A stretch of 64,000 nucleotides of DNA from positions 8,510,065 through 8,574,064 of the forward strand of contig OZ018416.1 of assembly GCA_963969595.1 (NCBI GenBank), read 5' to 3'. Position 1 is the stretch's first letter. Every line of letters begins with the position of its first letter. The notes below the pieces were generated by a model. It was not told the origin of the DNA. It saw only the letters and a program-made list of their open reading frames with translations, and searched no databases. This document shows positions 25,201-36,945 of this stretch, in pieces. Source of the DNA: Neckera pumila. Lineage: Eukaryota; Streptophyta; Bryopsida; Hypnales; Neckeraceae. The position numbers and the translations under genes were made by a program.

Positions 25201-25397
25201 TTAATCAATAGGGCACAGCTAGTAACGGTCATGCTGTGTTGAAATTCATGCAGCCCGAGATGGAGATGGCTGGTAGAGCTATGACGTACTTACCTGTTGA
25301 AGACCGACGTGTGCTGCTGGAAATCTATAACTTCGCCGGGGGACGCAACACTGAATGGCTTGCGAAGGAAGCATTGAGTCTCGTTGAGCAAAATTAA
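22212..25397 (+). CDS. Conserved plant protein, probably plastid membrane, unknown function
   Basis: Seven exons join without frame error: 22212-22613, 23081-23624, 23862-23917, 24045-24154, 24525-24666, 24808-24900 and 25254-25397. They sum to 1491 nt and give 496 residues. The first ~70 residues are rich in Ser/Arg/Gly with few acids, like a plastid transit peptide. A hydrophobic segment (TLIWTVLTIVFARVLLTW) lies at about 177-194, an LPPWW motif at about 283-287, and a C-terminal half containing LCRDFGARVSFETSSTRDAF and then a helical region ending AKEALSLVEQN. This architecture is familiar from nuclear-encoded plastid proteins of plants, but I cannot name a function. The second ATG (22215) is an equally possible start. 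The neighbours give no hint. All exons use GT-AG borders. Confidence 0.85.
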
Positions 25398-26463
25398 TAT
25401 TTTTGGGTGGCAGCTTTGATCCGCAAGGGCATTATTGAGGAATTTTAACCTGAGCAATGTCCTTGCCGATTTCTTGACAAGTGAGAACCTCAACCGATAT
25501 TTTAAATAACTGGCGAAGGAAAAACACCTCCGCAGTTTTGGCACCCTGTTAAGAAACTTTAAGAATAAGTACAGATTCGGATTGGATCATTATTCTTTCA
25601 GGTTGTACCTTTAATCACCAGATTTTAGCTTGACGTGGTTTTAGTCGCTTCAAGATTTCCCTTTCTGTATTTCAATTATTCTTTTTATTTCAAGGTGAGC
25701 TAAAATGCATGGACTCAACAAGGATTTTATTCCATCTAACAGAATCAGCCCATTTTGGTGTTGTATTCTAATTTGCTTCTAATACCGGTCTTGTGGCAGA
25801 ACTTTGTCCGTGAACCTGCAGTTTCCTGTATCTTCTAGGTACTGCGGGCCTTTCTAACCGAGGACCAGCGATCCCAAAACTGGCTAAATTTTGCTCGGTT
25901 TCTACTTAATTCTTCCATGCCCTCAGTGTAAATTCAAAAAAAGTCTTCCCAAAATGAACATTTGGTTAAAAACCTTGAACATGTTCTGAGATCACTGCCG
26001 AGGATTTTGCCAAATTTTATGCACTATTAGTGTTGGGACCTATCATTAGGTTCTCTTGCAGACCCTGGTCCAAATAACTGATTCTGGCCAGGCCAACAAC
26101 TAAACTCCTCTAAACATTTCTTTTTCTTCTACAATTAGAAAATGTCTTTTCAAACAAATGACAGATACTTTTCACACTAGGAGAGTTGGGACTGATGGGA
26201 AGTTGAGGTAAGTAGACCTAAAACCAATAGAATAAGCAATTCACCATGGTTCCATTATTATACTGGAAAAGTTTGTGGGGTCTTCTTGGTAGTTAGAAGG
26301 GGTTTCTAGATTCTCTTAGAATGCTTTTTTTAGACACTAACATTAGACTCTCATGAATAGAGTGAGTACATTTTAGCCCTTAAGGGACAGGCTAGTCATT
26401 GTGGAATTAATCTTTTTTGGCACATATATATATATATAAAAATCATATGAGGTAATTTGAAGA
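25398..26463. other. 3' flank and spacer
   Basis: Probable 3' untranslated region of the upstream gene, followed by spacer. Around 25,870-25,900 a short stretch ('ctggctaaattttgctcggtttctac') resembles 30,305-30,340. No gene is seen. Confidence 0.4.
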
Positions 26464-26911
26464 TGAGAGCTTGACCGCTTATTGTCAAAACAAAAAATTA
26501 TGTTTGGAGTAGAATTTCAAACCTCATTTAAGCATAGTAGAATAAATTTTCTCAAACAAAATTCAATAGGAAAAGTTGTCAAATCAAGCTACATTTCATC
26601 TCCGAAAATCAATTTGAGATTTCAAGTCTCCAATCAACAGTTATGGACAAATTTAGAGAAGATGTTTGAAAATGTCTAAGACATTGTCCCTTTCACCCCT
26701 CGCTAAAATTTGTTCATAACTTTTGATTGGAGACTTGAAGTCTCAAACAAATTTTTGGAGATGAAAGTGAGCTTGATTTTAAAACTTTTTTTAGTTAAAA
26801 TTTTTTTGAGAAAAATTATTTGACTATGCCTAAATGAGGTTCAAAATTCTACTTCAAATATAGTTCTTGCTTTAATTTGACTTAACTATGAGCAGTTGAG
26901 CTCCTACTAAT
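26464..26911. mobile_element. Palindromic MITE (~450 bp)
   Basis: The left arm, starting at GAGAGCTTGACCGCTTATTG, is mirrored by the right arm ending near GAGCAGTTGAGCTCC. Strong internal matches are GTAGAATTTCAAACCTCATTT and the AAGTCTCCAATCAACAGTTATGGACAA region with its inverse TTCATAACTTTTGATTGGAGACTT. The arms of about 200 bp are separated by about 30 bp, so almost the whole element can fold on itself. One arm also exists inside the CACTA element (10475-10645). Confidence 0.75.
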
Positions 26912-27123
26912 TCTAATACATATATCCCACGTTGTTTGTTTTACTTCCTATCACTCCATATTTATATAAAGAGTTGTCTTTTCAAGTCATAACATGAATT
27001 GTGCGTGACTTTCTAAATAATGTGATGTAATTTACATATTGAAATATTTGATTTCAATGACTTAAATGTTAATTTACTTAAGTTTTATTTAAAATTATGT
27101 ATTTTGTTACTAACCTTGATAAT

Positions 27124-27393
27124 ATTTAGTAGCAGTTAGTACTATTGTGCTCTCGTAAATGGACTAATGTGGAATATTTCACACCAAATCAATATCTAAA
27201 GATACATGTGTTGAAAATTGAATGTTATGTAGTATTCTATTGTGATCTAGACATCTAGTTCAACATACTTCATTTTTTGACAATTTTTGATGCATGTATC
27301 TTTAGTTATTAATTGGTGTGGAATATTCCACATCATTTTGTTTGGAGTACTACCCTAAAAGGAGGGTAGTACCAGTAACTGCTATTGAATGTT
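27124..27393. mobile_element. MITE (~270 bp)
   Basis: The ends AGTAGCAGTTAGTACTA and the inverse TAGTACCAGTAACTGCT mirror each other. The inner blocks AATGTGGAATATTTCACACCA...TAAAGATACATG and CATGTATCTTTAG...TGGTGTGGAATATTCCACAT extend the inverted repeat to about 80 bp per arm. Confidence 0.65.
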
Positions 27394-28138
27394 ATGTATT
27401 GTGTTGGTGTTGAAGAAGATTCAATACAATAGGTTATAATTTATTCTATAAAGAAAAGCTATTCTAAAAGCACCCTAAACAACATTGTTAACAATGCATG
27501 TATGTAGCTCTCTCAAACATTGTTGAAGTCCTAAGATTATAGACTCAAGAAAGGAATCATCCTTTGCATGAATCATGGTGGTTAGTCTACCTTTGAAGAA
27601 CCATACTTCCATATATATGCTTGATTCTTCTTTAACCTTTTAACATCTATATCTTTACTTGAAGTTTTGTATATTCCTTTTTATATCTCTATGTGTACAT
27701 ATTACTTAATTCAATTTCATCAAATTGATCATAATGGAAGGTTGCCTTTTAAAGATTTCAACATCACTTTGATTGAATGAAAAGTTACTTGGACAAAACA
27801 TTGTCCTAAAACACTTGTCCTAAAAAGTTGTTGTTTGGACTTTACAATTCTTAGCTATAGGGATTAAAAACAAGCAACTATACTACATGAAGCACCTGTT
27901 CTTTTTTTGAAGAAGGGAGCCATTCAAACTTCTTTAGGATAACTTAAGGTAGGAACACCCGAGTGCTACTTTTTATTATTATGAGTTTGTTCAAATTTTT
28001 GTATTTTCTTGTTGGCAAATGAAAGGAGGTTCTAGTGCATTAAAGAATGATTGCAGCATTAGGATACTGTTTGCAAAAGTTATAAAGAGTCAAAAAAATT
28101 TGGTAGATGTTCTAAAATTGTTTCTTCAACAATAGGGG

Positions 28139-28941
28139 TTGTCACACCTTCTCCGAGAATGAAACGTCTATGAAGATTGAAAGGTGTGGAGTGAAAAGAA
28201 GAGTCAATAAGAGCCCTTTTCTAAGACAAAGGTGTGATTTTCCTTGTCACCGTGTGAAGAATGAGAATAGACTTGACTTGTTCATCTTCTCTACGGTTTC
28301 TCAATAGGGGTAGCCACACCTTCTTCATTGCACGCCCATTCTCTGAAGAATGGAGACGTGGCGATTTAGGGATGGCTTTTTGTTGGCAGAATATTCTCTT
28401 TTGTGAAGAGTCCTCCATGTTCATTATTTTCCTCTCAAGGTAATAATGGATGTGGAGAACCCTTTGCAAAAGAGGAATATTTTGCTCTGAGCTCACGTTC
28501 GGCATTTCCAACATTCTATGATTCATCTTATATTCTGCACAGCCTCTTCATTCTACGCCTTCATCTTACATTCCTCACCGGCTACATATTCTGCGCTTGT
28601 AAATCTTGTTGTGCATTCTCCAGTCTTGTTCTGCAGACAACATAAAAGGGATGTCACACCTTCTTCATGTTTTTTGGCTCCTAATTGGTTCCTTTTCCTC
28701 TCCACAACTTCTCACTCTTTAGAGAAATTCTAGATTTGGAGACACAAAACTCTCAACACCACTAATAACTTCAAAATTCCAGATTTAGAGGTGTGACTAC
28801 CCCTAATCTCGTGCCCATTCTTCACTTCCATAGGAGAAGAAAAAAACTTCTCAACCTTTAGAGGATGGACCCTTTGTAAGTCTCTTAAGAATGCCATGTC
28901 CTCATTCTTTAAAGATTAAGAATGGAGAGAAGGTGTGACAA
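28139..28941. mobile_element. Element with TTGTCACACCTTCTC inverted ends (~800 bp)
   Basis: TTGTCACACCTTCTC at 28139 mirrors GAGAAGGTGTGACAA at 28927-28941. Internal CACACCTTCTTC copies (about 28316 and 28655) and TGCCCATTCTT-like blocks suggest nested or duplicated ends. The short open frames inside lack motifs. A Mutator-like or other TIR element is possible, but no target duplication was found. Confidence 0.5.
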
Positions 28942-29144
28942 GCTCTAGAATAAGTACATATACATTTACAAGATTTACATAGAGTGATTTACAACCAACA
29001 TGAAATTTGAGGGTGGGAATTATATGGAACTTGGATTTTTAGTATAGTGGGAGGCCTACCGCTAAGTTAAGCATAGGGCAACCTTGCCTTCAAAATGCTT
29101 GGCACTATAACCAATGCTTTATGCTCTATAATCAAGTCCTTTTC

Positions 29145-30077
29145 TTAACCCCATAAAGGTCCAATGCATTTTCTGGCTCTGAAACCACTGAAAAATGCCA
29201 TTTTTGTTGCGATCAATCAAGAATCCCAAAAGAGTTTATTTCTTAAAATCTAATTGTAGGATCTTGTACTTCACTTGTCTTAGATTATGTGGTAAAAATT
29301 TCATGAAGTTTGACTGTACAGATTGGAAGATATTAGCATTTGAAGTTGGAAAAAGAAGTTTTTTTGAACTGTGACTTGCAATTTTAGATGACTTTGACGG
29401 CCATTTGTAGATTTTTTTTTGCACTACAAATCATTGAATTAAATTGTTTTATGTTGAACGTTTAAGTAGAGAGTTGGAGAATTTTTTTTCAGAATATCAA
29501 AACTTGATTTTCACATATTAAAAAATTGTAAGTAGAAGTAGGTCCAAAACTAAATGAAATACTAAATCATTAATAGCTCTTTGGTGGAATCAAAACACCA
29601 TAATCCCAATGGTGGAATTGTTCTTGCAAACAAACTTAACCATTAACCATTTGAAATAAAAAAATTTGAAAAAATTTGAAAATTACATTCAAAAATGAAT
29701 TCTATAAGTTGTTTTTTGAAGAAGATGCTACATTGCTCAAAAAACAAGATTGTCTATAACTTTCTCACTCTTAGTCCAAATAGAATGAATCAAAGCTTCA
29801 AATGTAGAAAAAAACATGATCTTTGAGATTAAAAAATTATTAAAAAAAATACAATTTTTACAGTTTTTTTTTTCTACCTGGCAAGTTGCTTTTTTGACTT
29901 TGGGTGGCATAACTTTTGCATCTGAGCACCGATTGAAAAAAAAATGTTTTTAGCAAGCTAATGTGATTCCCTGTCTTTCCAAAAAGTTTCAAAAAATCAT
30001 GCCAAAATTTTAGGTCACAAGAACCTGCCCAAAATCCCAAGTGTCCCCCAAGGGAACTTTGGACCTTTAGGGGTTAA
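29145..30077. mobile_element. TTAA-flanked MITE, copy B (933 bp)
   Basis: It begins TTAACCCCATAAAGGTCCAA and ends in the inverse of TTAACCCCTAAAGGTCCAAA. The interior is non-coding and matches copy C along most of its length in the same orientation (for example 'ataatcccaa.ggtg..attgttct.gcaa' and 'cataactttctcactcttagtccaaat'). It lies 300 bp before copy C. Confidence 0.75.
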
Positions 30078-30376
30078 AGGACAAGGTTGCAAAGTGCTTA
30101 ACGATCCAATGGAGACACGCTACTTGGTCTTGAGGTGCTGTAAACGTGGCGGAATCTTTTTGAGTGCTGAACTCCACACGTGGCAACCTCTACGGAATTC
30201 AAGGAGCTTTCTTCTTCCGTTGAACATCTGGCGACAGTGGATTGCTTCTTGCACCTCATTCAAAGCCGGCATTGGGGGAATTCTATCCTGCACCATCGAT
30301 CCCTAAATTGGCTAAAATTAGCTGAGTTTCTACCAAAAATATCCTTGCGCTACTAATACATTATAAAAGAGGGCCT

Positions 30377-31309
30377 TTAACCCCTAAAGGACCGAGGTGA
30401 TTTTCCTACCAAAAAACATTCAAAACTGTCATTTCTATTGCAAAGAGAAAAGAGTTTAAAAAATTGTTGTTTTTTGCATATCCAACCGTAAGATCTTATA
30501 CTTGACTAGTATATGAATATGTGGAAGAAATTTCAGAAACTTTGACCACGTAGATTGCAAGATATATGCATTTAAAGTGAAGAAAACAAGTTTTTTTCCA
30601 CCTTGCTTCACTAGGTTTTTTGGCTTTGAATCTTTTTAGTTCAAATTTTTTGCATTACTGATTTCGAATTTCTACTTACTTATGTTAATTAGTTGAGTTG
30701 AGAATCTACCAAAAAAATTTAGGAAAAAAAGCACTTAATTTTCACTCATTAAAAAATTGTTAAGTAGAAGTGGGTACAAGATTGAAGAAAAATCTAAATT
30801 GTTAATAGCTTTTAGATGGAATTGAATCACAATAATCCCAACGGTGAGATTGTTCTAGCAAGAAAATCTAACCGTGTCTAGCAAAAAAAATTGAAAAATT
30901 CTCAAAATTGCATTCTAAAATGAATTCTACAACTTATTTTTTCAAGAAGATGCTTAGATTGCCCGAAAAACTAAGATTGTCCATAACTTTCTCATTATTA
31001 GTCCAAATTGAATGAAACAAAGATTCACATGTAGACAAAAATATAATCTTTGAGGAAAAAATTTGAAAAAAAATTATTTTGACTTTTTGTGATTTTTTTT
31101 GGGCTGCCCGCAAAATTCCAATTTTACTTATTGTGCCATAACTTTTGCTCCCGGGCATCAATTAAAATAAAAATTATATATTCACAAAGATCTCGCAAAA
31201 ATACACAACCTCAAAAAATCCCGAAAAATATTACTAAAAATTGAGATCGTAGGAACCTGCCCGGACCCAAATTGTCCCCCGAGGGGACAACCGGTCCTTT
31301 AAGGGTTAA
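30377..31309. mobile_element. TTAA-flanked MITE, copy C (933 bp)
   Basis: It begins TTAACCCCTAAAGGACCGAG and ends in the inverse of TTAACCCTTAAAGGACCGGT. Sequence outside the TTAA (gggcct / tggaga) does not match on the two sides, so TTAA is the only candidate target duplication. Same family as A and B. The 300 bp between B and C is of different, more GC-rich character and non-coding as far as I can see. Confidence 0.75.
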
Positions 31310-31722
31310 TGGAGACATTTTAGCCAAAACTGCAACAAACAATAGAATTTGATAGCCAATTTGCAAAATATATAACTTCCTCCACATTAGAATTAACATC
31401 TATTTAGTCAGTTTTGTGTTACAAAACTGCCAATAATCCTTTACAACTTTTCAAAAGCCTTTCTTTTCTATTTTTTTCTTTGATACTACTCACTCTCAAG
31501 GTAGCCAAAGTTGATGCCTGTCTGTCTTGAGGTAACATTTGCACTAAATTCCATAAACTAGTTCTGGGATCACTGCCCCTTCACAGACCACTGGAAAAGA
31601 TTGGGCCTGCTATAGTGCCTCTGGACATCAAATTTGATGCGCCCGTTTGGCGTGGATCCACTGAGGATGCTCCATTGAGGATGCTCCATTGAGGATACCT
31701 CTCCATTTATTATCCAATAAGC

Positions 31723-32121
31723 TTAACCCTTTAAGGACCAATCAACCAGTTTTGGGTCGAAATTGCCACATTCACGCTTCTAAGGTCAAATTAGTTGTGA
31801 ATTGGGAGACGGGCCAAAGGGGACGGATGTGGGGAATTACCAACTCCATCCATAGGAACAAAAATCGGGCCAATCTGAGTCTCCATGTAGACTCAAGGTT
31901 GAAGTTAGTGACGTTTTTTTGGCTGAAAATGCAATATTTGAAACAGAGATGCATCATAATAAACCGGATTGGGCTGTAGTTTGCCACAAAATTCATTGCC
32001 ACATAGTAAACCATTCATCCCACATCCATCGGTACGGTCAAATCTTTGACATGCATCGTTTTGCTTCAACCACAAAACGCATCATCCACCCCAAAATCAA
32101 CCACGGTCCTTAAAGGGTTAA
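31723..32121. mobile_element. TTAA-flanked MITE, copy D (399 bp)
   Basis: The terminal repeats TTAACCCTTTAAGGACC and GGTCCTTAAAGGGTTAA are perfect inverses. The interior differs from A-C, so this is either a deletion derivative with foreign filling or another subfamily sharing the same ends. It lies about 40 bp upstream of the putative TATA box of the next gene. Confidence 0.75.
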
Positions 32122-32159
32122 GACGGACTCCAGTTCCCGTCCTCTGACGACACTTGCAC

Positions 32160-33553
32160 AATAGTATATATCTTCACTTCGAGAATCCAGTCCCCCAGCA
32201 CCTCCATTCCCTGCCACGTGATTCACGTCCCACAGTCCCCAGTCCTGCTCGAATCGAATTGCGAGGCAGAGCACGCAAGCACGAGCCCACTCTACTGCAA
32301 ATCCTCACATTATTCACTCACTGCCCCCTTCAGCTTATGGATTGCACAAGGTCATGAATTGTTGCGTTTCAATTTCCTGCGCACACTGGCTACCCAGCTT
32401 CAATCGGCTCCGCGCGCGGACACTTTGGTAAGTGGGACCTTTGCATTTAATTTGCTTGCAGGGGTTTAGGGTCGCCGGGGTTTTGACAATTTGATGTTTG
32501 GTGGAGCCCTTCAAATGGCTTCTTCTGCAAAGGTAGAGCCTGGCATTGAGGTAGGGGTCGCTATTAGGTGTGGTAATGTTTTGTGGGTTTGGATTCTCAT
32601 GTTTGTTTTAGAAGTGGCACATACTGTTTTAAGATTTTCTCACTTTCGTGACAATAGGGGAATATTTTCAGTGGGAAGTTTGATGATTGGGATCATCTGG
32701 TGCGTCGTGATGTTGTTCCGGGTTCTAATTTGTTTATAATCAATCCAATGTGAAGCATAATTACAATATTTGCTAAGTAATTTCGTGCCATTCTGGACGC
32801 TTTAATTTGTGATTTCTGTGGCCTGTTTTGCGCTTTCCGTCACTTTTCGCTTTTTAACCAATATGTAGGTGTGCTTTCACTGGGAAATTACTCAATCGAA
32901 CTCACGGGAGAGATCACTTTGGGTTCTACAAGAGTTGTTGTGATTAAATTTTTATGGAGCAATGTATGATGATTTCTCGTGCAATTGCTCAAAGTGGGAG
33001 GTTGTAGACCACTATTGAAGGGGCAGTAGACAACCCCATTTCCATTTCAGAGATTAGTGATCATAGACGTGTAGCCAATTCATTCTTTCTGACCCCCAAC
33101 TTGCTAATTCAATCTCAATCAAGTGCATGGGTTGCTGTTTGTAACTGGGGTCAGGTAAGTTCCAAATTGTTCTAGCATCCTCTACCATAGCTGATTTTGC
33201 ATTCCTCTAATGAAACGCTTTCCTTTTGCAGATTTTCGTTGCTGCAATTATTTCTCTTTTAGCTCGTTCTGGACTACCTCCGTTAAGGGTTAGTACAATT
33301 TAGGGTTTAGGGTTGGAGCGGAGTCTCTGTACCTGGCTCCTTTGAGGAAAGCAATCGTGCCTGTATCACTCCTTCAATGCTCCTGGAACGGTGGAGACTT
33401 CGAGGGAGTAGCTGAGGGTTAGTGGCGATAGTCAAATCAAACGAGCGTCTGGAGCGTCTGTTGGTTTACTGTACCAAACCTTTTCTAATCCAAAAGCAAA
33501 GTATCTGATCGAAAAACAGCGGTGCTTTGGAACCACTATTAAACTCTCGTGCG
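32160..33553 (+). promoter_or_regulatory. Putative promoter and spliced 5' leader of the CDP-DAG synthase gene
   Basis: An AGTATATATC box lies at about 32163. The following 1.3 kb changes to gene-like composition and contains good splice donors (TTG|GTAAGTGGG near 32430, CAG|GTAAGTTCC near 33155) and an acceptor (TTTTGCAG near 33231), but no long open frame. I read it as leader exons and introns. A separate small transcript is possible. Confidence 0.4.
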
Positions 33554-36500
33554 ATGTATGGAGCCACAGCTACTGCTTGCTCTACACGGCACCGATTCAC
33601 AACCTCAGCAACCACTTCCACATACTCATCTTCTTTTGATAGATCTTGCTACAGACACATACCAAGAGTACCTGGTCTTCACCCTAATTTTTCTAGCAGC
33701 AAGTCTCAAAAAAGCTCTACTTTCAGCTTCTCAGCACAGGAGAAGCAGAAAGCACGCACATTGCTGACAACGCACTGCAATTTCCTCACAAGCTCCAGTT
33801 GTCGTAGGACTCCTCTCTCCCTTCCCTCAATAGAACCAACGCCTGTGTTACGGAAGAGAACTGCTCAGAAAGTGAGATCGGTGAATGAGCCGTACGTTAC
33901 GCAGCCTATCAGCGATGATGATGAACCGAAAGTGTTGCACAGTGGCTCAAGTTCTGTGCAATTGAGTGGAGACGAGGGTTCACCTTCTGAGGTAGAGTGC
34001 TTTCATCAATTGAACACAATAACAGAATTGTATCCCTGGTTTGGGATTTTGTCTTCACCAGCTAGAAGGAGTTTCAGATTTGTGTGCATAACACATACTT
34101 TTGTTTGGTGTTTGATGCTTCTTCCATCTCTGAGATTCTCTTCCACCTTAGGTTTCTTAGGTTAGTCTAGTGATTTGTGGTAAGGATTAACGTTGCGTAT
34201 ATGGTGACATAATGTTTTGAAATTTATTGGCATGTTGGTATGTTGCCCAGTTGCAAGGAGGGGCAAGTGAGGATAACTCTTCCAGTTCTTCATCACCGTC
34301 AGCGCCACAAAAGGGGCAGCTGAAAAATAGGATAGTTTTTGGACTCCTATTGGGGTGTACTTGGCTTGGCATAGTGTTGGCTGGTGGGTGGGTGTTCACG
34401 ATAGCTCTTGCCGCTGTCGTTTGGTTAGCCACAGGTGAATACTTCAATCTTGTGCAAAGCAAGGGCATGACGCAAGGAATGGCGCCTCCTCCACTTGTAG
34501 CAACCCAAATCTGCTCAGCAATTTGTGCGGCCATGCCCTTGATGACCATGTAAATGTCAAAGTACCCCTGGTTGAATGGAATGCATGTAAGTCCCTGATG
34601 ATCAATTTCATAGAGGCACTGTAGTACTGGCAGTATGAAGGTTTTAGAGCAAATGTTCTTGTACGGTGCTTAAAAGCCTTCTCTTATTCTGCTATGACAC
34701 CGTACAGTACAGCTTGCTAAACTCATTCTTTGCCTCTTCGTATGTTTCAACTTTCAAGTAGGAACGAGACCTGGGCCGTAATACGACTTATATTTCCCTT
34801 GCTCTTGATACTATGATAGGCTTATTCGAAATTATGATTTCTCCTCTTTTAAAATATTATTATCCCCAGATCAGTATGCATAGAATATTTTACCTTCATT
34901 GATATAATGCAATTATTAGGAGATCAACTCCTTGGTTTTGCGCTCACGCAGGTACTTTGGAGGACGTGTTGGCGTGGCGTTGACAACCGCTGCGTTCTTG
35001 TTGGCCACAGTGTTATTGCTTCATCGAGGTCCGCGCTTCTCACATCTATCAAGTGCTGTATTTGGATTATTTTACTGCGGTTATCTTCCTTGTTTCTGGA
35101 TCAAGCTCCGCTGTGGCCTTGCAGTTCCTGCCATCAACACCAGTAAGTTCCTTCAATCATGTTTTTAGAAGACGTCTACCTGTGTTAGGTGAACCATTTG
35201 CATTGTCGAAGAGAATATCTCCTCAAGTATCTTTTCGTGAAATTTTCTAAGGGAATTTCTATGTTTTTAGTATACTCTTCGTACTGTGAACATACATGCA
35301 GGTTATAGTAAATAAATAAATCCTTTAGGAGTCATTTAGGATGTGTAAGCTGCTCTTTTTCGTGTCAGTTTCAGTTTTTGTGAGTCCTTTTCGTCCTGCA
35401 GAAGAGTTGGTCTATTCAAGAAGAGTACGTGGTTGTAGTTTTGTTTACTAAAATTGGAGAGGTGTCTTCTTCACGATGTCTTGAGAAGAACTAGGTGCAG
35501 TATGGCCTATCCTTCTTGGTGGACGAGCGTGGTGGACCGTGGGCTTGGTGGTTACAATCATTACCATTTGCACTATCGTTGCTGCGGATACAGGGGCCTT
35601 TATAGGGGGCAGGGTACGCCTTCAAACCACCTCACTGTGTCTGAAATTTCAGCTTTTGTATAGATCATTGTCGGCACTGCGACTTATCGGATATTGTTTC
35701 TGTCTCTTTGTGAGATTTTACTCTCGGCTCTGTTACTATACTGCTCTTGTTTATCGCAATGTGTGAATTATTATTACAAGATGCTCTTAAAGCAGAGGAT
35801 AGAGTAGGGCTGTTTGAACAAAAACACTGACATCGTCAAGCAAGGAATCACGTGCTTGCATTTGAGTCTATGTGCTACTCTTGTGCCAGGCATTCGGTAA
35901 AACACCTCTTAACGAAGTGAGTCCAAAGAAGACAATAGAAGGTGCTGCTGTTGGTTTGAGTTCGTCAGTTGCTGTAGCTGTGGTACTTGCTCACTTCCTA
36001 CAGTGGCCCACGTCTCTGTTCAGGTATTGAGCAGCTCCATAACGTCTTCATAGAATTCTGCGCTTCTGTTTCCAATTTTTTTGTCTTGGTTTACTTTCTT
36101 TCAGTTAACTCTTAAACGATATTTGATGGCCGAGCTGGCAGTCCAAGCTGAATCAAAAATCTCCTTGATGCGGGGCATGGGTAAACTCAAGGAGGCATAT
36201 AAAATTGATCAATGAACAATGCTTTAACATTGCAGCCTAAAATCTGTGTTTGGCAAGCCTTATTCACTATTGAATTGGGTCGAGTAGGTTGCAACATTCC
36301 AAAACAATCCTAAATCCACTTTTTGTCAAAGATTCACTTGAAACCAAGCCCGAGGGGCTTGGGCTTGTTCTGTCATTTAAGCGTTAAGAATGCAATGCAA
36401 AGCAAGCTTTTGCATATTAAATCTAATATTTCTCATGTCCTAAAATATTACATTTTCGGATTTTTCAGCGAGGTTGTTACAGAATATGCAACACGTCCAA

Positions 36501-36945
36501 GTCATTCTTTTGTCTTTGCGAGACTCAAGACCTCTTCTTAGTCTTCCAAATTCGTACTAATCTCCTAGAAATGTATTCTGCTGTGGCGTCCTTGCAGCGC
36601 TGCAGTAATGGCAGTCCTTGTATTCATGGGATCCTTGTTTGGTGACTTGACTGAGTCTATGATTAAGCGAGATGCCGGCGTCAAAGACTCGGGGAAGCTT
36701 ATTCCTGGTCATGGTATGTCTTTGATTTCCTTACTACCGGTAATCCTCTAGTTGACAAATAATTCTTGCCTTTGCCCATCTTGAAAATTTCCTTCACTCA
36801 TGAAGATCTTCTAGAGCTCTTACGCAACTGTGCTATTTCATTCTGACAAACAGGAGGCATTTTGGACCGACTGGACAGCTACATATTTACGGGTGCACTA
36901 GTGCATTCATTTGTAAAGATCGGGGTGCCTTTATTTGGAGTGTAG
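33554..36945 (+). CDS. CDS4/CDS5: Plastid-type phosphatidate cytidylyltransferase (CDP-diacylglycerol synthase)
   Basis: This enzyme converts phosphatidate and CTP to CDP-diacylglycerol, the precursor for phosphatidylglycerol in plastids. Seven exons join cleanly: 33554-33991, 34251-34549, 34952-35142, 35501-35613, 35890-36023, 36598-36713 and 36854-36945. They sum to 1383 nt and give 460 residues. The first ~100 residues are Ser/Thr-rich and basic, as in a transit peptide, followed by an acidic linker. Membrane segments begin with IVFGLLLGCTWLGIVLAGGW. The family block GRAWWTVGLVVTIITICTIV-AADTGAFIGG is present, then SPKKTIEGAAVG. The CTP-transferase signature from SMIKRDAGVKDSG through KLIPGHGGILDRLD (about 412-438) is complete, including the catalytic Asp residues. 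The protein ends soon after, as in the family. The upstream TTG in frame at 33527 is not a start; the first ATG is 33554. Nothing suggests inactivity. Confidence 0.95.

Noticed and set aside
32491..32739. 82-codon hydrophobic frame upstream of the CDP-DAG synthase gene
   Set aside because: Crosses splice-like sites, no motif, and better explained as leader sequence.
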